Of a stretch of 64,000 bases of DNA, positions 25,800 through 37,484 are shown piece after piece. Positions within the stretch are counted from its first letter, which is position 1, and every line of letters begins with the position of its first letter. The translations under genes were made by a program, and so were the position numbers. The notes under the pieces are model-generated. The model was not told the origin of the DNA. It did no database searches and saw nothing but the letters and a program-made list of their open reading frames with translations. The stretch comes from Malus domestica (lineage: Eukaryota > Streptophyta > Magnoliopsida > Rosales > Rosaceae), in contig NC_091669.1 in NCBI RefSeq assembly GCF_042453785.1, positions 9,188,501 through 9,252,500 of the forward strand, read 5' to 3'.

Positions 25800-26002
25800 C
25801 GAAAGAGATTCTCTCCTGAGATCTTCAATTATGATCATCGGATTAAGTGATCTGAATTTTTTAAATTTCATCCAACGATCTACTTGTTTTGATTTCTTAA
25901 AAGGTGTAATAATTTTTTACTGTTAGATGAAATTTTAAAGGTTCGAATCATTTAATCCAGTAACTTTGGTGAAAGAGATATTTCCGGAGATATCCCTTTC
26001 CT
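25800..26002. mobile_element. Foldback element abutting the DUF761 gene promoter
   Basis: GAAAGAGATTCTCTCCTGAGAT on the left and GGAAAGGGATATCTCCGGAAAT (read inverted from the right) form arms. The arms continue through GGATTAA(G/A)TGAT and AAATTTCATC(C/T)AAC. The right end lies about 20 bp upstream of a TATA box. Confidence 0.7.
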
Positions 26003-26023
26003 TTATATTCACAACTCTACACT

Positions 26024-26030
26024 TATATAA
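26024..26030 (+). promoter_or_regulatory. Probable TATA box of the DUF761 gene
   Basis: TATATAA about 147 bp upstream of the chosen ATG, in CACTTATATAAAGCACCC. Transcription would start near 26055. Inferred from motif and distance. Confidence 0.5.
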
Positions 26031-26170
26031 AGCACCCAAAAGCTTCCTTGTCAAGTGCAAAACCAAAAGCTCTCTACTCACTCTCTGTTCACTGCTATCT
26101 GATTTGATCACATTTGTCCACCATCTCATCGCGATTTCGGAAAACCCTTCGAGCAATTTCTCCGAAATCC

Positions 26171-26812
26171 ATGGATTCTATCAAGATTTCAAGCATCCAA
26201 TCTGCAGGCCAATTCAAATTCAACCAATCCCACAAAGTGATCAAGTTTTTACTCTCGGTCTCAGTGTTTTCAGTCTTGCTCTCTTACTCTTCTTTGATCT
26301 CCTTCTTTCTCGACTCCTTCAATTCCTTCACATTTTCTATAAATTTCGATAAGAACTACATGTTTTTACTTTGCAATGGGCTCTTGGTGTTCATTGTGAA
26401 GAACTCCGGTCTCATTGGAACTTCTCCACCAGGAAGTTCCAATCTCACCAATGAAGAAAACGATCTCAAGAGTGTCGAAAGCCGGCAAAAAACAGTTGAA
26501 TTGGCAGAAACCAAGGCAACAAAATCTCCAAAAGCAAAGGAAGAAGTTGTCAACGTCGAAATCGAGCAAGTGAAAGCAAGAGCGGATGAAATATTGGTGT
26601 CAGTGGAAGAAGAAAAACGGGTTTTGATTGCTGCTGAGGAGGAAAATGAATACTGCAGAAACAACTCTCTTGTGGTGGACGATCATGATTTGTATGAAGA
26701 GGAAGGGGTTGAAGTGCTGAGTGCAGAGGAGTTGAACAAGAAGTGTGATGATTTCATTAGGAGAGTGAAGGAAGGAATTAAACTTGAAGTCCAACAGTCA
26801 ATCATGTTTTGA
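26171..26812 (+). CDS. DUF761-type (cotton-fibre-like) membrane-anchored protein, intronless
   Basis: The predicted protein has 213 residues from the ATG giving MDSIKISSIQ. An in-frame ATG 57 bp upstream would add an Arg/Ser-rich leader, but the MDSIKI start is typical of the family. Two hydrophobic segments are visible (about 23-48 and 63-79), followed by an acidic, Lys/Glu-rich probable coiled-coil region (about 95-160). The C-terminal EELNKKCDDFIRRVKEGIK block is the DUF761 signature. Members often also carry a DUF4408-like membrane N-terminus. Molecular function is unknown; related genes are known mostly from fibre, stress or defence expression data. The core promoter is bordered by a foldback element. 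Confidence 0.8.
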   Translation: MDSIKISSIQSAGQFKFNQSHKVIKFLLSVSVFSVLLSYSSLISFFLDSFNSFTFSINFDKNYMFLLCNGLLVFIVKNSGLIGTSPPGSSNLTNEENDLKSVESRQKTVELAETKATKSPKAKEEVVNVEIEQVKARADEILVSVEEEKRVLIAAEEENEYCRNNSLVVDDHDLYEEEGVEVLSAEELNKKCDDFIRRVKEGIKLEVQQSIMF

Positions 26813-27726
26813 TGTTTCCAGTGAGATCATAAGAGCTAACAGCCTAGTTTTATTAATTGTAAAAGACTACTTTTATTTTTACTTGATGAATTTTGGGGGT
26901 ATTGTTTCTTCTGTATTATCGTTTGAATTCTGTTGAAACCATAACGTGGGTCCAGTGAAATACAAAATGCCATGCCCCGGCTAAACAAGATAAAATTATT
27001 TGTACCATATTTACTTTTCACATTAGATACAGAGATGTGACAAGTTTATATAAGTATGTTAAGTGAATCAGAAGATTGTGGTTCAGTGGGAGAAATGTCG
27101 TGGAAATAAAGTTATTTGTATCACATTTGCTGATATAAAGATGCGACGTGCTTACTTAAGTATGTCAATTTGATACATATTGTTTTGCCTAGCTGTTTCT
27201 CTGGCTGCTTAATCGTCTTTAGTGTATATATTTGTCTATCTTTCCATATATAAGATGATACTTCACATAACGAAGAATTTTAGCTTAATATACATTGTTA
27301 ACCTATTTCTGTAACACCTTTAAGTTAAGGGCATAATAATTATCTAACAAACTTCACCTCTAATAATAAATGGCTGATCCGCAAAATGTTCCACATCAAA
27401 CAAATGGTTGGAGATTGGATAAGGACTTGGAAAAGTATTCACATCCCAGTCCACGTCCACGTTCTTAGTTGAAGATTGCAACAAGTAACCAAAAGTCATG
27501 AATCAGTAGGAAAAATTCTTCGTATAAATCCAAGGACTTCAATTAGTTGCAAGGACAGGCCCAAATTTGCATTTAGAAAAAAACCAAATATAATAAAATA
27601 TCCTTGATTTCAATTTTTTTCCATTGAATTTAATTTCGTGTAATTTAATTTTAATTTAATTTTATGGATATGTTTGATTCTTGCTCTTGCTTTATGTTTT
27701 TGCAATGTTTATCCCCAGCTTCGGGA
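26813..27726. other. Intergenic stretch downstream of the DUF761 gene
   Basis: It contains the presumed 3' UTR of the preceding gene, then AT-rich sequence. A roughly 90-bp segment near 26975-27050 recurs loosely near 27105-27175 (AAGTTATTTGTATCACATTTGCT..GATACAGAGATGTGAC-like words). No gene recognised. Confidence 0.45.
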
Positions 27727-27746
27727 GAGATTTTTCAATGTGACCG
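27727..27746. mobile_element. Left fragment of a family A MITE split by the retrotransposon
   Basis: GAGATTTTTCAATGTGACCG matches the left end of the element at 7365. The remainder resumes after the retrotransposon at 31203. Confidence 0.6.
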
Positions 27747-28990
27747 TGTTTGGACCCGAATTTACACTATCGGACCGAACAATCAAGGTCGTTGAATGAA
27801 TGGGGTCTAAACCGTTGGATTTCATATTTTTCTAGATATTACTATTGGATTTTCGTAGTAATTATCTTAAGTATATTTTTGGAAGTAAAGGAGATCAATG
27901 TCAGTTCAAATTGTTATGCGACTGGTTTGAGAGCCAACGTGGTGGGTTAAAAGATTATCTTCCATGCACTTATGGAGATAAAGATGGTGAAAAAGGATAA
28001 GGGCCAAATTTGCTCGAAACCGAATATGCGTGCAAATTACCTCGGTAATGATGGTATCTGATGAGTACCAAAAGATAAGGAATGGCGGGGTGATCAGATG
28101 AGATAGATAAAGAATATTCCTTGTGTGTTTCTATTTGATCAAAACTAGAATTGCAAATTGAATTTGTGTCAAGTAGATAAAGATGAGAAAGGATGGAATT
28201 GCATGCAACGTGTGGGGTCAAGGTTAAGGCGATGCAATTCCATTGGTGCATGGTTGCACGGTTCTAGCAAGAAGGTCACGAAAAAATTTGGGTCACGATT
28301 GACTTGCACAAAAATCGTGTGCGCGCCAGAATGCGTGAAACGTGAATTACGTGAGCACGACCCTATAAATACATGAGGCTGTGGAATGTTAAAAGGGACC
28401 TCCAATTCAACACACAATTGCACTGCGCAAACTCTCTCAACAACTTTGAGATTTTTTATTTTCTCTTTTCGCTGACACATCTTCCGTTGGCATCAACAGC
28501 ACTGTGAAAGCAACCGGTGATATCTTAAGTCGGCATGTATAGCTCTGTCACCGTAGAATCAGCCGATCTCGCAGCATCTTCCGTTGGCATCAACAACACT
28601 GCGGCGATGACGGTTGATTACCTATCCAAGTCTCGGTCGAGAATGATTTCTGAATCCTTATTGGTCGAGGTCATCTCATCAGCCTTCTCGACGAAGTGAG
28701 GTGTTACAAGTTATTACATTCTGCACATTGAAAGCCGAATTTGATATTGAACTTCGTAAGAATAGTAACCTTGTCTTCAGGTTCGAGAGCCCAAGAGGCC
28801 GAGACGTGTTCCTTTCTCGGCCGCAATCGCAAGACGCAGAAGTCAGACGCGCACCCAACATCAACAAATTTACTCTTCGGCCGAGCTCGGCCGACGAGTT
28901 GGCACGCCCCGCATTCACTGAAGGACGTAGTTAGCTTATAGATTACTCGGCCTGCGCGCCACGTAGGCTTGGTAGTTTTTAGAGTCAACA
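27747..28990 (+). repeat. Left LTR (1244 bp)
   Basis: TG..CA termini. A TATAAATA box at 28364-28371 sits 617 bp into the LTR, marking a probable U3/R promoter. ORFs in both orientations recur identically in the right LTR and are not genes. Confidence 0.93.
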
Positions 28991-29059
28991 TTTTGGCACG
29001 CCCAGTGGGACCCAGTGCTAAAACTACGAAGTTCACATGATCTATCTCGATTAGGCTTC

Positions 29060-29660
29060 ATGGGAAGAGTGTCATCTCCTATTAAAGAAGCAAAAACAAC
29101 TCCTCGAGAGTTTGGGAAGAATTTCTGAAAGGCAAAAGGCTGGGGGGCAAATTTCTGCTCCGGCCACAACCAATATTCGGCCTAAGAAAATTGTTAATTT
29201 GGTTGAAGAACAAAGGCCACCTATTTTGTTGGTCGAGACCGAAAGTGTGGTAGGCCTAGAAGAAAATGTTCAAATTTATGAGCCACAAATTGACTCAGAA
29301 AATGATTCGTTAGAGGAGCGCTCCAATGACGAATAAGGTCGCAACATTGGCTTAGCCCAAGAAACCACGACAATTGATATGATTATTGGCAATAAATCCG
29401 ATATGGAGAAACCTCGTTCGGCTAAGATGTTTGAATTAAAAGCCGAAATTATTATGCCCGGGGGGCATAGTAATTGTTCAATACATTTGGCAGCCGATGA
29501 TAAAAAATATTTCGCCGAGTCAAAAGTATTTGGAGATGATTCTTTATTCGGCCTAGAGCAAAATCAATTTCAAAATTTTGTTATTACAAGATCTCGACTT
29601 GGACTAAAGCATCGTTGGCCTCCTCCTGACTATGGTTCGGCTATTTTTATTTTCATTTAG
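29060..29660 (+). pseudogene. Degenerate gag-like ORF in the retrotransposon interior
   Basis: Reading starts ATG at 29060 (MGRVSSPIKEAKTTPREFG) and stops after about 22 codons. A different frame is then open from about 29100 to 29660, broken by a single TAA at 29334-29336. The product is acidic and charged and ends in a segment with RLGLKHRWPPPDYGS. No protease, reverse transcriptase, integrase or zinc knuckle is visible. I infer a decayed gag-derived remnant; a small accessory protein cannot be ruled out. Confidence 0.45.
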
Positions 29661-29953
29661 AAAAAAATAAAATAAAATAAAATTCTGGCCGAATAGTTAT
29701 ACACCCAATTCCCCTCGGCCTGCTTTACAAAATTATATAACCATACATACCGAGCTCGGCGGGGTGTATTGTTGCCGAGTATGGTCTTTTCTCTCAGCCT
29801 AGTTTTCTCGGTGGCCCAACCAAGTCATCCACCAATTATGGGATGGTCGAGGTGGTCTATTAAGGTGCTTGAAGTCGGCGACTCCGAGGAGCAAATCAGT
29901 TTCCTTAACCATTCGGCTTACGAACCGAAGCTCAAGGAAACTGGGGGGGGCAA

Positions 29954-31197
29954 TGTTTGGACCCTATTTTACACTATCGGCCCGAACAATCAAGGTCGTT
30001 GAATGAATGGGTTCTAAACCGTTGGATTTCATATTTTTCTAGATATTACTATTGGATTTTCGTAGTAATTATCTTAAGTATATTTTTGGAAGCAAAGGAA
30101 ATCAATGTCAGTTCAAATTGCTATGCGACTGGTTTGAGAGCCAACGTGGTGGGTTAAAAGATTATCTTCCATGCACTTATGGAGATAAAGATGGTGAAAA
30201 AGGATAAGGGCCAAATTTGCTCGAAACCGAATATGCGTGCAAATTACCTCGGTAATGATGGTATCTGATGAGTACCAAAAGATAAGGAATGGTGGGGTGA
30301 TCAGATGGGATAGATAAAGAATATTCCTTGTGTGTTTCTATTTGATCAAAACTAGAATTGCAAATTGAATTTGTGTCAAGTAGATAAAGATGAGAAAGGA
30401 TGGAATTGCATGCAACGTGTGGGGTCAAGGTTAAGGCGATGCAATTCCATTGGTGCATGGTTGCACGGTTCTAGCAAGAAGGTCACGAAAAAATTTGGGT
30501 CACGATTGACTTGCACAAAAATCGTGTGCGTGCCAGAATGCGTGAAACGTGAATTACGTGAGCACGACCCTATAAATACATAAGGCTGTGGAATGTTAAA
30601 AGGGACCTCCAATTCAACACACAACTGCCCTGCGCAAACTCTCTCAATAACTTTGAGATTTTTTATTTTCTCTTTTCGCTGACACATCTTCCGTTGGCAT
30701 CAACAGCACTGTGAAAGCAACCGGTGATATCTTAAGTCGACATAGATAGCTCTGTCACCATAGAATCAGCTGATCTCGCAGCATCTTCCGTTTGCATCAA
30801 CAACACTGCGGCGAGGATGGTTGATTACCTATCCAAGTCTCGGTCGAGAAGGATTTCTGAATCCTTATTGGTCGAGGTCATCTTATCAGCCTTCTCGGCG
30901 AAGTGAGGTGTTACAAGTTATTACATTTTGCACATTGAAAGCCGAATTTGATATTGAACTTCGTAAGAATAGTAACCTTGTCTTCAGGTTCGAGAGCCCA
31001 AGAGGCCAAGACGTGTTCCTTTCTCGGCCGCAATCGCAAGATGCAGAAGTTAGACGCGCACCCAACATCAACAAATTTACTCTTCGGCCGAGCTCGGCCG
31101 ACGAGTTGGCACGCCCCGCATTCACCGAAGGGGGTAGTTAGCTTATAGATTACTCGGCCTGCGCGCCACGTAGGCTTGGTAGTTTTTAGGGTCAACA
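29954..31197 (+). repeat. Right LTR (1244 bp)
   Basis: Same length and termini as the left LTR. The TATAAATA box is at 30571-30578, again 617 bp in. It is followed by the GACCG target duplication. Confidence 0.93.
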
Positions 31198-31349
31198 GAC
31201 CGATACACGGGGTGATACACTACATGTCATTATACAAATGGTTGGATATGTATGCTAAAAAATTAATAACTTAAAAAATAAAATTTCTCACCACTTCAAT
31301 TAAAACACGTGGTGTACTACTTGTGTTTTTATCACAATTAAAAATTTCT
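31198..31349. mobile_element. Right part of the split family A MITE
   Basis: GATACACTACATGTCATTAT..AAAAAATTAATAACTTAAAAAAT..AACACGTGGTGTACTACTTGTGT closely parallels 7400-7525. Joining it to 27727-27746, with one GACCG copy removed, restores a foldback element. Confidence 0.7.
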
Positions 31350-32320
31350 ACAGCTGTGGAGAAGATACCAAGCAATTGCGCACTTGACTCTTGGTTTCCA
31401 GGTCTTTCAGAACAAGACAATTACTCCCGAACAAATTGTCCAATTCGTGCAAGGCTTCAAATTTGTCTGATCATACCTTAAATAAGACGCAGTCTACCAG
31501 TCCATAATGTGTATGTAAGACATGGATGTATGTGCTGTGCTTCGTCAAGCTACTAGAAACTCTCTTCGTCATTAGGTTGTCGCGTTATCAATAGTTCGTT
31601 ATTTTAATCAGACAATATGGTCCAAAATGACACATTCTAACTCGAATATTCAAATGAATACCGAAATCGAAGTATGGTGGCGAACACTTGAAAAGTGACA
31701 AAACCATAATATGCTAATAATTTAAATCTAAATATATGTCTTTAAACAAAACACTATTTTATAAATTCATATTCTAAATTCAAGTCTAAATTAAATATAT
31801 GTCCGACAACGCAAGTCTGACAATAAAACATTATGTTATAATTCTATACTCCAAATTAAGATCTAAATATATGTTCGACAACATACATCCGATAATACAA
31901 CACCACTTTAATAATCCATAATCCAAATTTAAATGGAGAATTAATCATGTTTTGTGCCCTCCATCGAAACCTTGATGCTACAATCTTTATAAACTTTAGT
32001 TGCATGTGTACATGATGAGCTGTCCAGTTATGTCCATGGTTGGAACAAGGTGTGCATATTTTCTATACTTTTTGGTGTTGATTTAGCAGGCACAAACTGA
32101 CCATCCGACAAAGCTTAGAGATCTTGACATCTTAACGAGCTTAATTAAGTGCCTAATGCGATGCACAACATTCTCATAAGGTGAGCATACAAGTCACAAG
32201 AAACAGACACAAACTGCACCACCAACTAACTATGCATCACCATTTACTAACATGATATCTATTTCATCAAAATCGTCTTATTCTTGTCTGATTTTCTCGT
32301 CATGTGATGTTATCGTCAAA
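31350..32320. other. Intergenic stretch without recognised features
   Basis: AT-rich. Short local repeats of the type AAATATATGTC(T/C)..ACAACACTA occur at about 31725-31905. No gene seen. Confidence 0.45.
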
Positions 32321-32764
32321 GAAAATTGTAGTAATGATCCCTCAATTTTAACCTATTTAAAGCAATGATCTCTTAACTAAAAATACATGACCATTTATCA
32401 TTTAATTAACTCATCAAAACATACAATTATGTTCTTTTCGTCAACTCTGTTAGAATTCCGTCAAAATGAGTCATATTGGAAGGACCATTGTTACAATTGG
32501 GTTAAAGTTGAGGGGCCATTTCTCCAATTGGGTTAAAGTTGAGGGACTATTGCTACAATTTTTTTCATTTGGGTTTTCATATTTGCTCTTTGATCATTCT
32601 CACATGTGTGACCAGTGACTCATTTTGACAGAAGTTTTAACGTATTTGAAGAAAAGGACCATATTTGTACGTTTTGATAAGCTAAGAGATCAATGGTAAC
32701 GGATTTAGTTGAGAGGCAATACTCCAATTGGGTCAAAACTTAAGGACCATTGTTACATTTTCCT
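32321..32764. mobile_element. Inverted-repeat element
   Basis: GAAAATTGTAGTAATGATCC at the left is mirrored by GGACCATTGTTACATTTTCC at the right. Internal words GGGTTAAAGTTGAGGG recur. About 444 bp, no ORF. This resembles common dicot foldback repeats of unknown superfamily. Confidence 0.65.
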
Positions 32765-33160
32765 CTTACCATCACACACAATATTAATGAGGTCTATTTC
32801 TCATGTCACCTAATATTACCGTCAACACAATATATAATTTCATTATGACCCACATTTCCCCTTTTGAATTGAGAAACAAAAATGATGGGAATCAGAAAAG
32901 GATGAAAAAAAGGGCAGAGGGAGCATAATGAGAGTGAAATAGACTTGGCACTCGACTTGGTTTCCTTTGAGGCAAGCACTCACAAATATTGCAATTAAAC
33001 ACAACGGTGGAGTGGGAGACATTAAACACGACAACCCCAATCAGACGTTTTCTTGTGTGGCTTCATACAAAATAATGCCATGGCCACATGATTAGTTAGT
33101 TTAGTACTATAACGTCTTCACTCAGACTCAAGGACGTCTCGTGTTTGAATCACACGGATA

Positions 33161-33210
<50 letters not shown>

Positions 33211-34249
33211 TGAATTCGATATTAAAACATAATTCATTAGAACTTACCCAATGACTTAATATACATTGTAATAGTACTTTTTTAAATATCCTATCGTTTA
33301 TGAAAAAATTAAAACTACAAATTTGAAATTTTCATTGACTTGGTAGTCCAGTCCAATGAACAAAGATCCTTTCCGGATCTTTGTGTCCAAAGCTTAAGGA
33401 GCATGTGATCCGAGTTGTTGAAGAGAGAAATGAGTCTGAACCCTTAATTTATGTGACGTGAGCCAGTAGAAATGACTAATTAGGACCGTAAAGAAGACAT
33501 TGAATTGTTGAAAGTATTGCCTTGTCGTTTGGCAACGAAGGACATTGAACTTTATACAAGGACCTAGAGAGACTTTCAAAATTTTAGTGACCCCATTCTG
33601 CAAGAATGTGTGATGAGAAAGTCTTTGTTCATATGCCGTGGTCAGTGGTGTGTTTGAAACTAATGATGTAACCTGCTGAAGCTTTAATTGAAGAATATTT
33701 ACAAAGAAGCAGCATTTTTTTACCATCATCGAATTTTTTTTTTACACGGCGTCTGTTTTTTATTTTCATTAATATTAATATCGTATGTTCTATAAAAGAC
33801 ATATCAACATTTCATTCATTTTTTAATAAAAAACTGACGTCCGTTTCATAGCAATACACATTCCGACAATACATGATTCAAAAGTAGACGGAAACTGCAT
33901 TTAAGTAGGATATCAAGACAACATCAAAATTTTGAGGAAATTAGAAACGTCGCGTCTGCAATCCGGCTATCAAGTCACTGTCAATGCAGAACATTAAATT
34001 GAGGTCGGTGAACTCCATTTGTCCCGATATACATTGGAAGGTGACCTATCTTAGAACGCACCTTACAATTTACATTATTTCCCGATAAGAAACTGATTTC
34101 TTTCAGCACGCCATTTTCGTTCCCTGCACTCCTATTTTTATTTATGATCATTTGATTAATTGATTTAGAGGAGGATCGAGAGATATAAATAAATATGCGT
34201 GTGCAGAAGACGAAAAAAGTGTGTAGAAATAATTTTTCTCATATGTATT
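32765..34249. other. Intergenic stretch with a poly(A)/(TA)n microsatellite
   Basis: An A-run followed by (TA)n lies at about 33161-33202. A short palindrome AAAGATCCTTTCCGGATCTTT lies near 33363-33383. The minus-strand ORF at 33394-33729 has no recognisable family. Confidence 0.5.
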
Positions 34250-34757
34250 ATATTTTGGCTTAAAGGTCAAAATGGTCTATGTGTTATAGTCATATGGTCA
34301 ATTTAGTCCCCGTGTTTTCAATTTGGTCAATTTAGTCATTGTGTTTATCTCTGTTAGCCAATTAATAATATTTCATTCAATATATGTTAAAAAATTCATA
34401 AGAAAAATTATAAGAGATATAATTTACAAAAAATGCCAATTATTAATGAGAAATAACACATATAAGAGAAAAAAAAAACTTCAAATTTGAAAAATTATTA
34501 AGGTTATGACATAGAAAAGAGAGGGAAATAACGTTAGGAAATTTTTATTAAATATTTTAAATCAAATAAATAATTATATAACTAAGTTTATAATAATTTA
34601 TGAATTTTTTTACAAATATTAGATGGAAATTTCCTTAATTGGCTCACGAAGATAAACACAATGACCAAATTGGCCAAATTTGCCAAATTGAAAACACGTG
34701 GACTAAATTGCCCCAATGACTAACACACATGGACCATTATAACATTTAAGCCTTATA
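34250..34757. mobile_element. About 500-bp inverted-repeat element
   Basis: TTGGCTTAAAGGTCAAAATGG..TAGTCCCCGTGTTTTCAATT on the left is mirrored by AATTGAAAACACGTGGACTA..GACCATTATAACATTTAAGCC on the right. The arms exceed 100 bp. No ORF. Confidence 0.75.
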
Positions 34758-35253
34758 TTTTTGGAAACAAGTCAACTTTATTACTAAACAAATTTACAAG
34801 AAAAAGGCCGGCTTACAATAAGCACACAACATGGATACAGCTCCGAAAGTGCAGCGAAGCGAGCCCAAACGAAGGTTAAAGCCCAAAACAAAAGAAAAAC
34901 CGTGACCACCGCAGCTGTTGGAAGGACATCAACCGAACAGCCGGAACCAGCGCGACCAACAATTGTCCGAAAACAAGCGAAACAAAGCCCTCGAGCTCCA
35001 AGTGGATAGAAAGAAGACTCTGACATCCTCCAAAGAGCACCACTGATACATCTGAAGAGTAAATAACGCCGAAAGATTGACACCCATCCGGACAATTTGA
35101 GCTGACCGGGGTTGATAAAAATTCTGTATTCATGTTTCTAAATTTTGTTTACAAATGTTCGAGAGTGAGCTTATTAATTTTAAGCACTACAATTTGATGC
35201 CTTCCACACCAACGCATTTCATACACAGAGTTGAATCTTATGAACAAAGACGA
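34758..35253. other. Region 3' of the FRS10-like gene, possible LINE-tail remnant
   Basis: The minus strand reads through a Cys/Leu-rich ORF (about 35133-34784) and ends TTGTAAGCCGGCCTTTTTCTTGTAAATTTG. This resembles the 3' ends of plant non-LTR elements. I cannot confirm it, and part of the stretch should also be the 3' UTR of the FRS10-like gene. Confidence 0.3.
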
Positions 35254-37484
35254 CTAAGATTCGCTGATGTTAGTGGCTGCAGCAATCGCAGCACATTCGT
35301 CAATCACTGGCATCTTCCTAACATGCTCGAGAAGACTCGTAAGTTCGCTATGAACGTAATTAAACCTGTCCTTGGAGATCAATGACTCTGTCAACAGGGT
35401 ATCAGCAAGCCCGTGGAATGCCCGAGCACACTCATCGCTGCTGATTTGAGCATTTTGATCATCCAAAGAAACCAGGGAACTCTCTAGCCGCCAACGGAGC
35501 AGAAAATATTTTTCAGGGAGTTGAAAGTAATTCTTCATTACTAGTACGCGAAGGGAATGCCTGCATAAAATCCCAGAATGCTCAAATTCCTTGCAGGAAC
35601 AGTGAATCTGCTCATCATCCATCCAAATGACAAGGCACTCTCCATCCAATTTCTTGTAGTGTCTCAGAAGAAAGGATCCATTCCCCAAGTCTGTTGCTGC
35701 ATATTGCTCAGACAGAACAATTTCGCGTTGTAAGACATTGAAAGCATAAGGTGTAAGAATATTCCGTGCGTGTTCTTCAAGAGGCATGCCGGTCTTGACA
35801 TGCATATATTGCATCCCTTCTCTGGTCTGGTTCTCAAAGTTGGCAGCAATACTAACCTTCAAGATCCCAAAACAGAACTTAATGACGCAGTTATCGAAAT
35901 CTGAACGTACATGCACCAAAAGATCGAATAAACCTTACCTGCTCAAAGAATACTTGCAGACATGTCTGTCCATTCAAAATTCGTTTCAAGAATGACTCCA
36001 AAGACGATGAAAACTCCGCTGTCAGTGTACGAGCGAGAAAGTAACTTCTAATGTAAGAAAATGCCCAGGATGCTCGGTAAGAATACAACAAAGCTACATG
36101 TTTATCAGATACAAGGCCAAACCGAGCAACCAAAATGTTCCATTGATGCTCGAAATCTTCAACATTCTCCAGATGAGAAAGCATATCAAACTCGGCTTTA
36201 AAGTTTGCATACTGTGATCCAATGGGCAAAGAGAACCAACTGGATATTTTGGATAAAATATGCCATATACATATAACATGTTTTGAATTTGGCAATTCGC
36301 TTGCTATAGCATCTCTGAGCCCCGAGTCTATATCGGTAAGAATAGTCTGTGGATGTCTTCCTCTCATAAATCGCATAAAAGCCTGTTCAAAAGAAGAAAA
36401 TCATAAGGAAATACAAGAAGACTGATGAGGTTTGACCAAAGAATTTACATCCACGAACCTGTAAAGCCCAAGCAAATGCATGAGAACTTTCATCTTGTAG
36501 TAGCACACATCCTAAGAAAATTGCCTTGCCATGATTATCGATACCAAACCATACTCCAAGGAGCAATCCATAAGTGATTGAACGATACGTAGTGTCAAAA
36601 CCAACTACATCACCAAAAACATTGTATGCGCGAATGGAATCGCCAAATGACCATGTAATATTTTCAACCTTTTCATTTTCATCTACAGAATAATCATAGA
36701 CAAAATCTGGATCCCTCTCAGTCATAGCCTTGCAGGCCTCAAGAAGTTCGAGCATATCATTCTCTCTTTTCTCATTGAGCAGAGCATCATTCTCTTGAAC
36801 AGTCTTCTTACAAGTCCTAACAAAATTTCTAACATCTTTCTCTATGAAGGGCAACTGTCCAGGTTGAACCCCCTTTTCTAGCTCCAACACTTTTACTATC
36901 CGGTTTACAGGAAACCCAGCTTTGGAGAGTAAAAGAATTCGTTCTTGATCAGCCTCTTGTATTTTACGATATGCAGGAAGTAAGCGCACTTGGTCATCTT
37001 CCAATAACTCATGATTATGAACGTTACTAAACTGTGAAACATACCATTGCGAAAAACCATCAACAATTTCCTTTGTCAAATACAACTTTGCATCGCATCC
37101 ACATCGTACTGATTTTCGCTCCCTAGGATGTTCCACATTGGCCTTTTTTCTTGGTTGATTAAATCCAGACCGGTAACAAACAAAATCTCGTCTATATACT
37201 CCTAAGTTTTGGCTTTCTGTCGAGCGCGCTTTCCTAATTGAAAACCCATTCTTCCTGGCAAAGTTGCTGTAGTATTCAAAAGCATCATCATCAGTTTTGA
37301 ATATTTGACCAACATATGGAGTGAAGACAGCTTCTGATGATGACGAAGACTGAGCTATTTCACTCTTCACATGCTGAGAGCTTACTGATGTCAACTCATC
37401 TCCTTCATACTTAATGTAACACTTCCAGTCTCCACATGGGCACTGTTGGCGCCGAAGCCACATGTTCGAGGGCTTCATCGCCAT
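35254..37484 (-). CDS. FRS10: FAR1-related sequence protein, FRS10-like, three exons
   Basis: Exons 37484-36459 (342 codons), 36382-35939 (148) and 35856-35254 (200 plus stop), all phase 0, give 690 residues. This matches the roughly 685-residue Arabidopsis FRS10, whose N-terminus (RRQQCPCGDWKCY) is shared. The domains are a FAR1 WRKY/GCM1-type zinc-finger region (about 69-160, ending NVHNHEL) and a MULE transposase-derived core (about 292-385, FDTTY at 296-300 and LTDIDSGLRDA). A SWIM zinc finger, CxC..CxH, is at 576-590. FAR1/FRS proteins are domesticated Mutator-like transposases that act as nuclear transcription factors, some in phytochrome A signalling. FRS10's own role is poorly defined. 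The exon 2/3 acceptor at 35857 is chosen because a CAG further upstream leads to a stop. Confidence 0.93.

Larger units (their letters stand above)
27747..31197 (+). mobile_element. Complete non-autonomous LTR retrotransposon (3451 bp)
   Basis: Two LTRs of exactly equal length (1244 bp each, TGTTTGG..GTCAACA) bound a 963-bp interior. The 5-bp target duplication GACCG is seen at 27742-27746 and 31198-31202. A primer-binding-site-like sequence follows the left LTR (TTTTGGCACGCCCAGTGGGA at 28991). A G-rich polypurine-like tract (AAACTGGGGGGGG at 29938-29950) precedes the right LTR. The interior is far too short for gag-pol. By eye the LTRs differ at roughly 30-35 sites (about 2.5-3%), mostly transitions, suggesting a fairly recent insertion. 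It must have been moved by enzymes from another element. Confidence 0.95.

Noticed and set aside
28158..28480. ORFs repeated at 30365-30687 and others shared between the LTRs
   Set aside because: Duplicate ORFs in both LTRs on both strands are consequences of the LTR sequence; none resembles a protein family.
27747..31197. Tandem duplication of a host segment to explain the two 1244-bp copies
   Set aside because: TG..CA ends, priming-site and purine-tract sequences at the inner borders and the GACCG target duplication fit an LTR retrotransposon far better.
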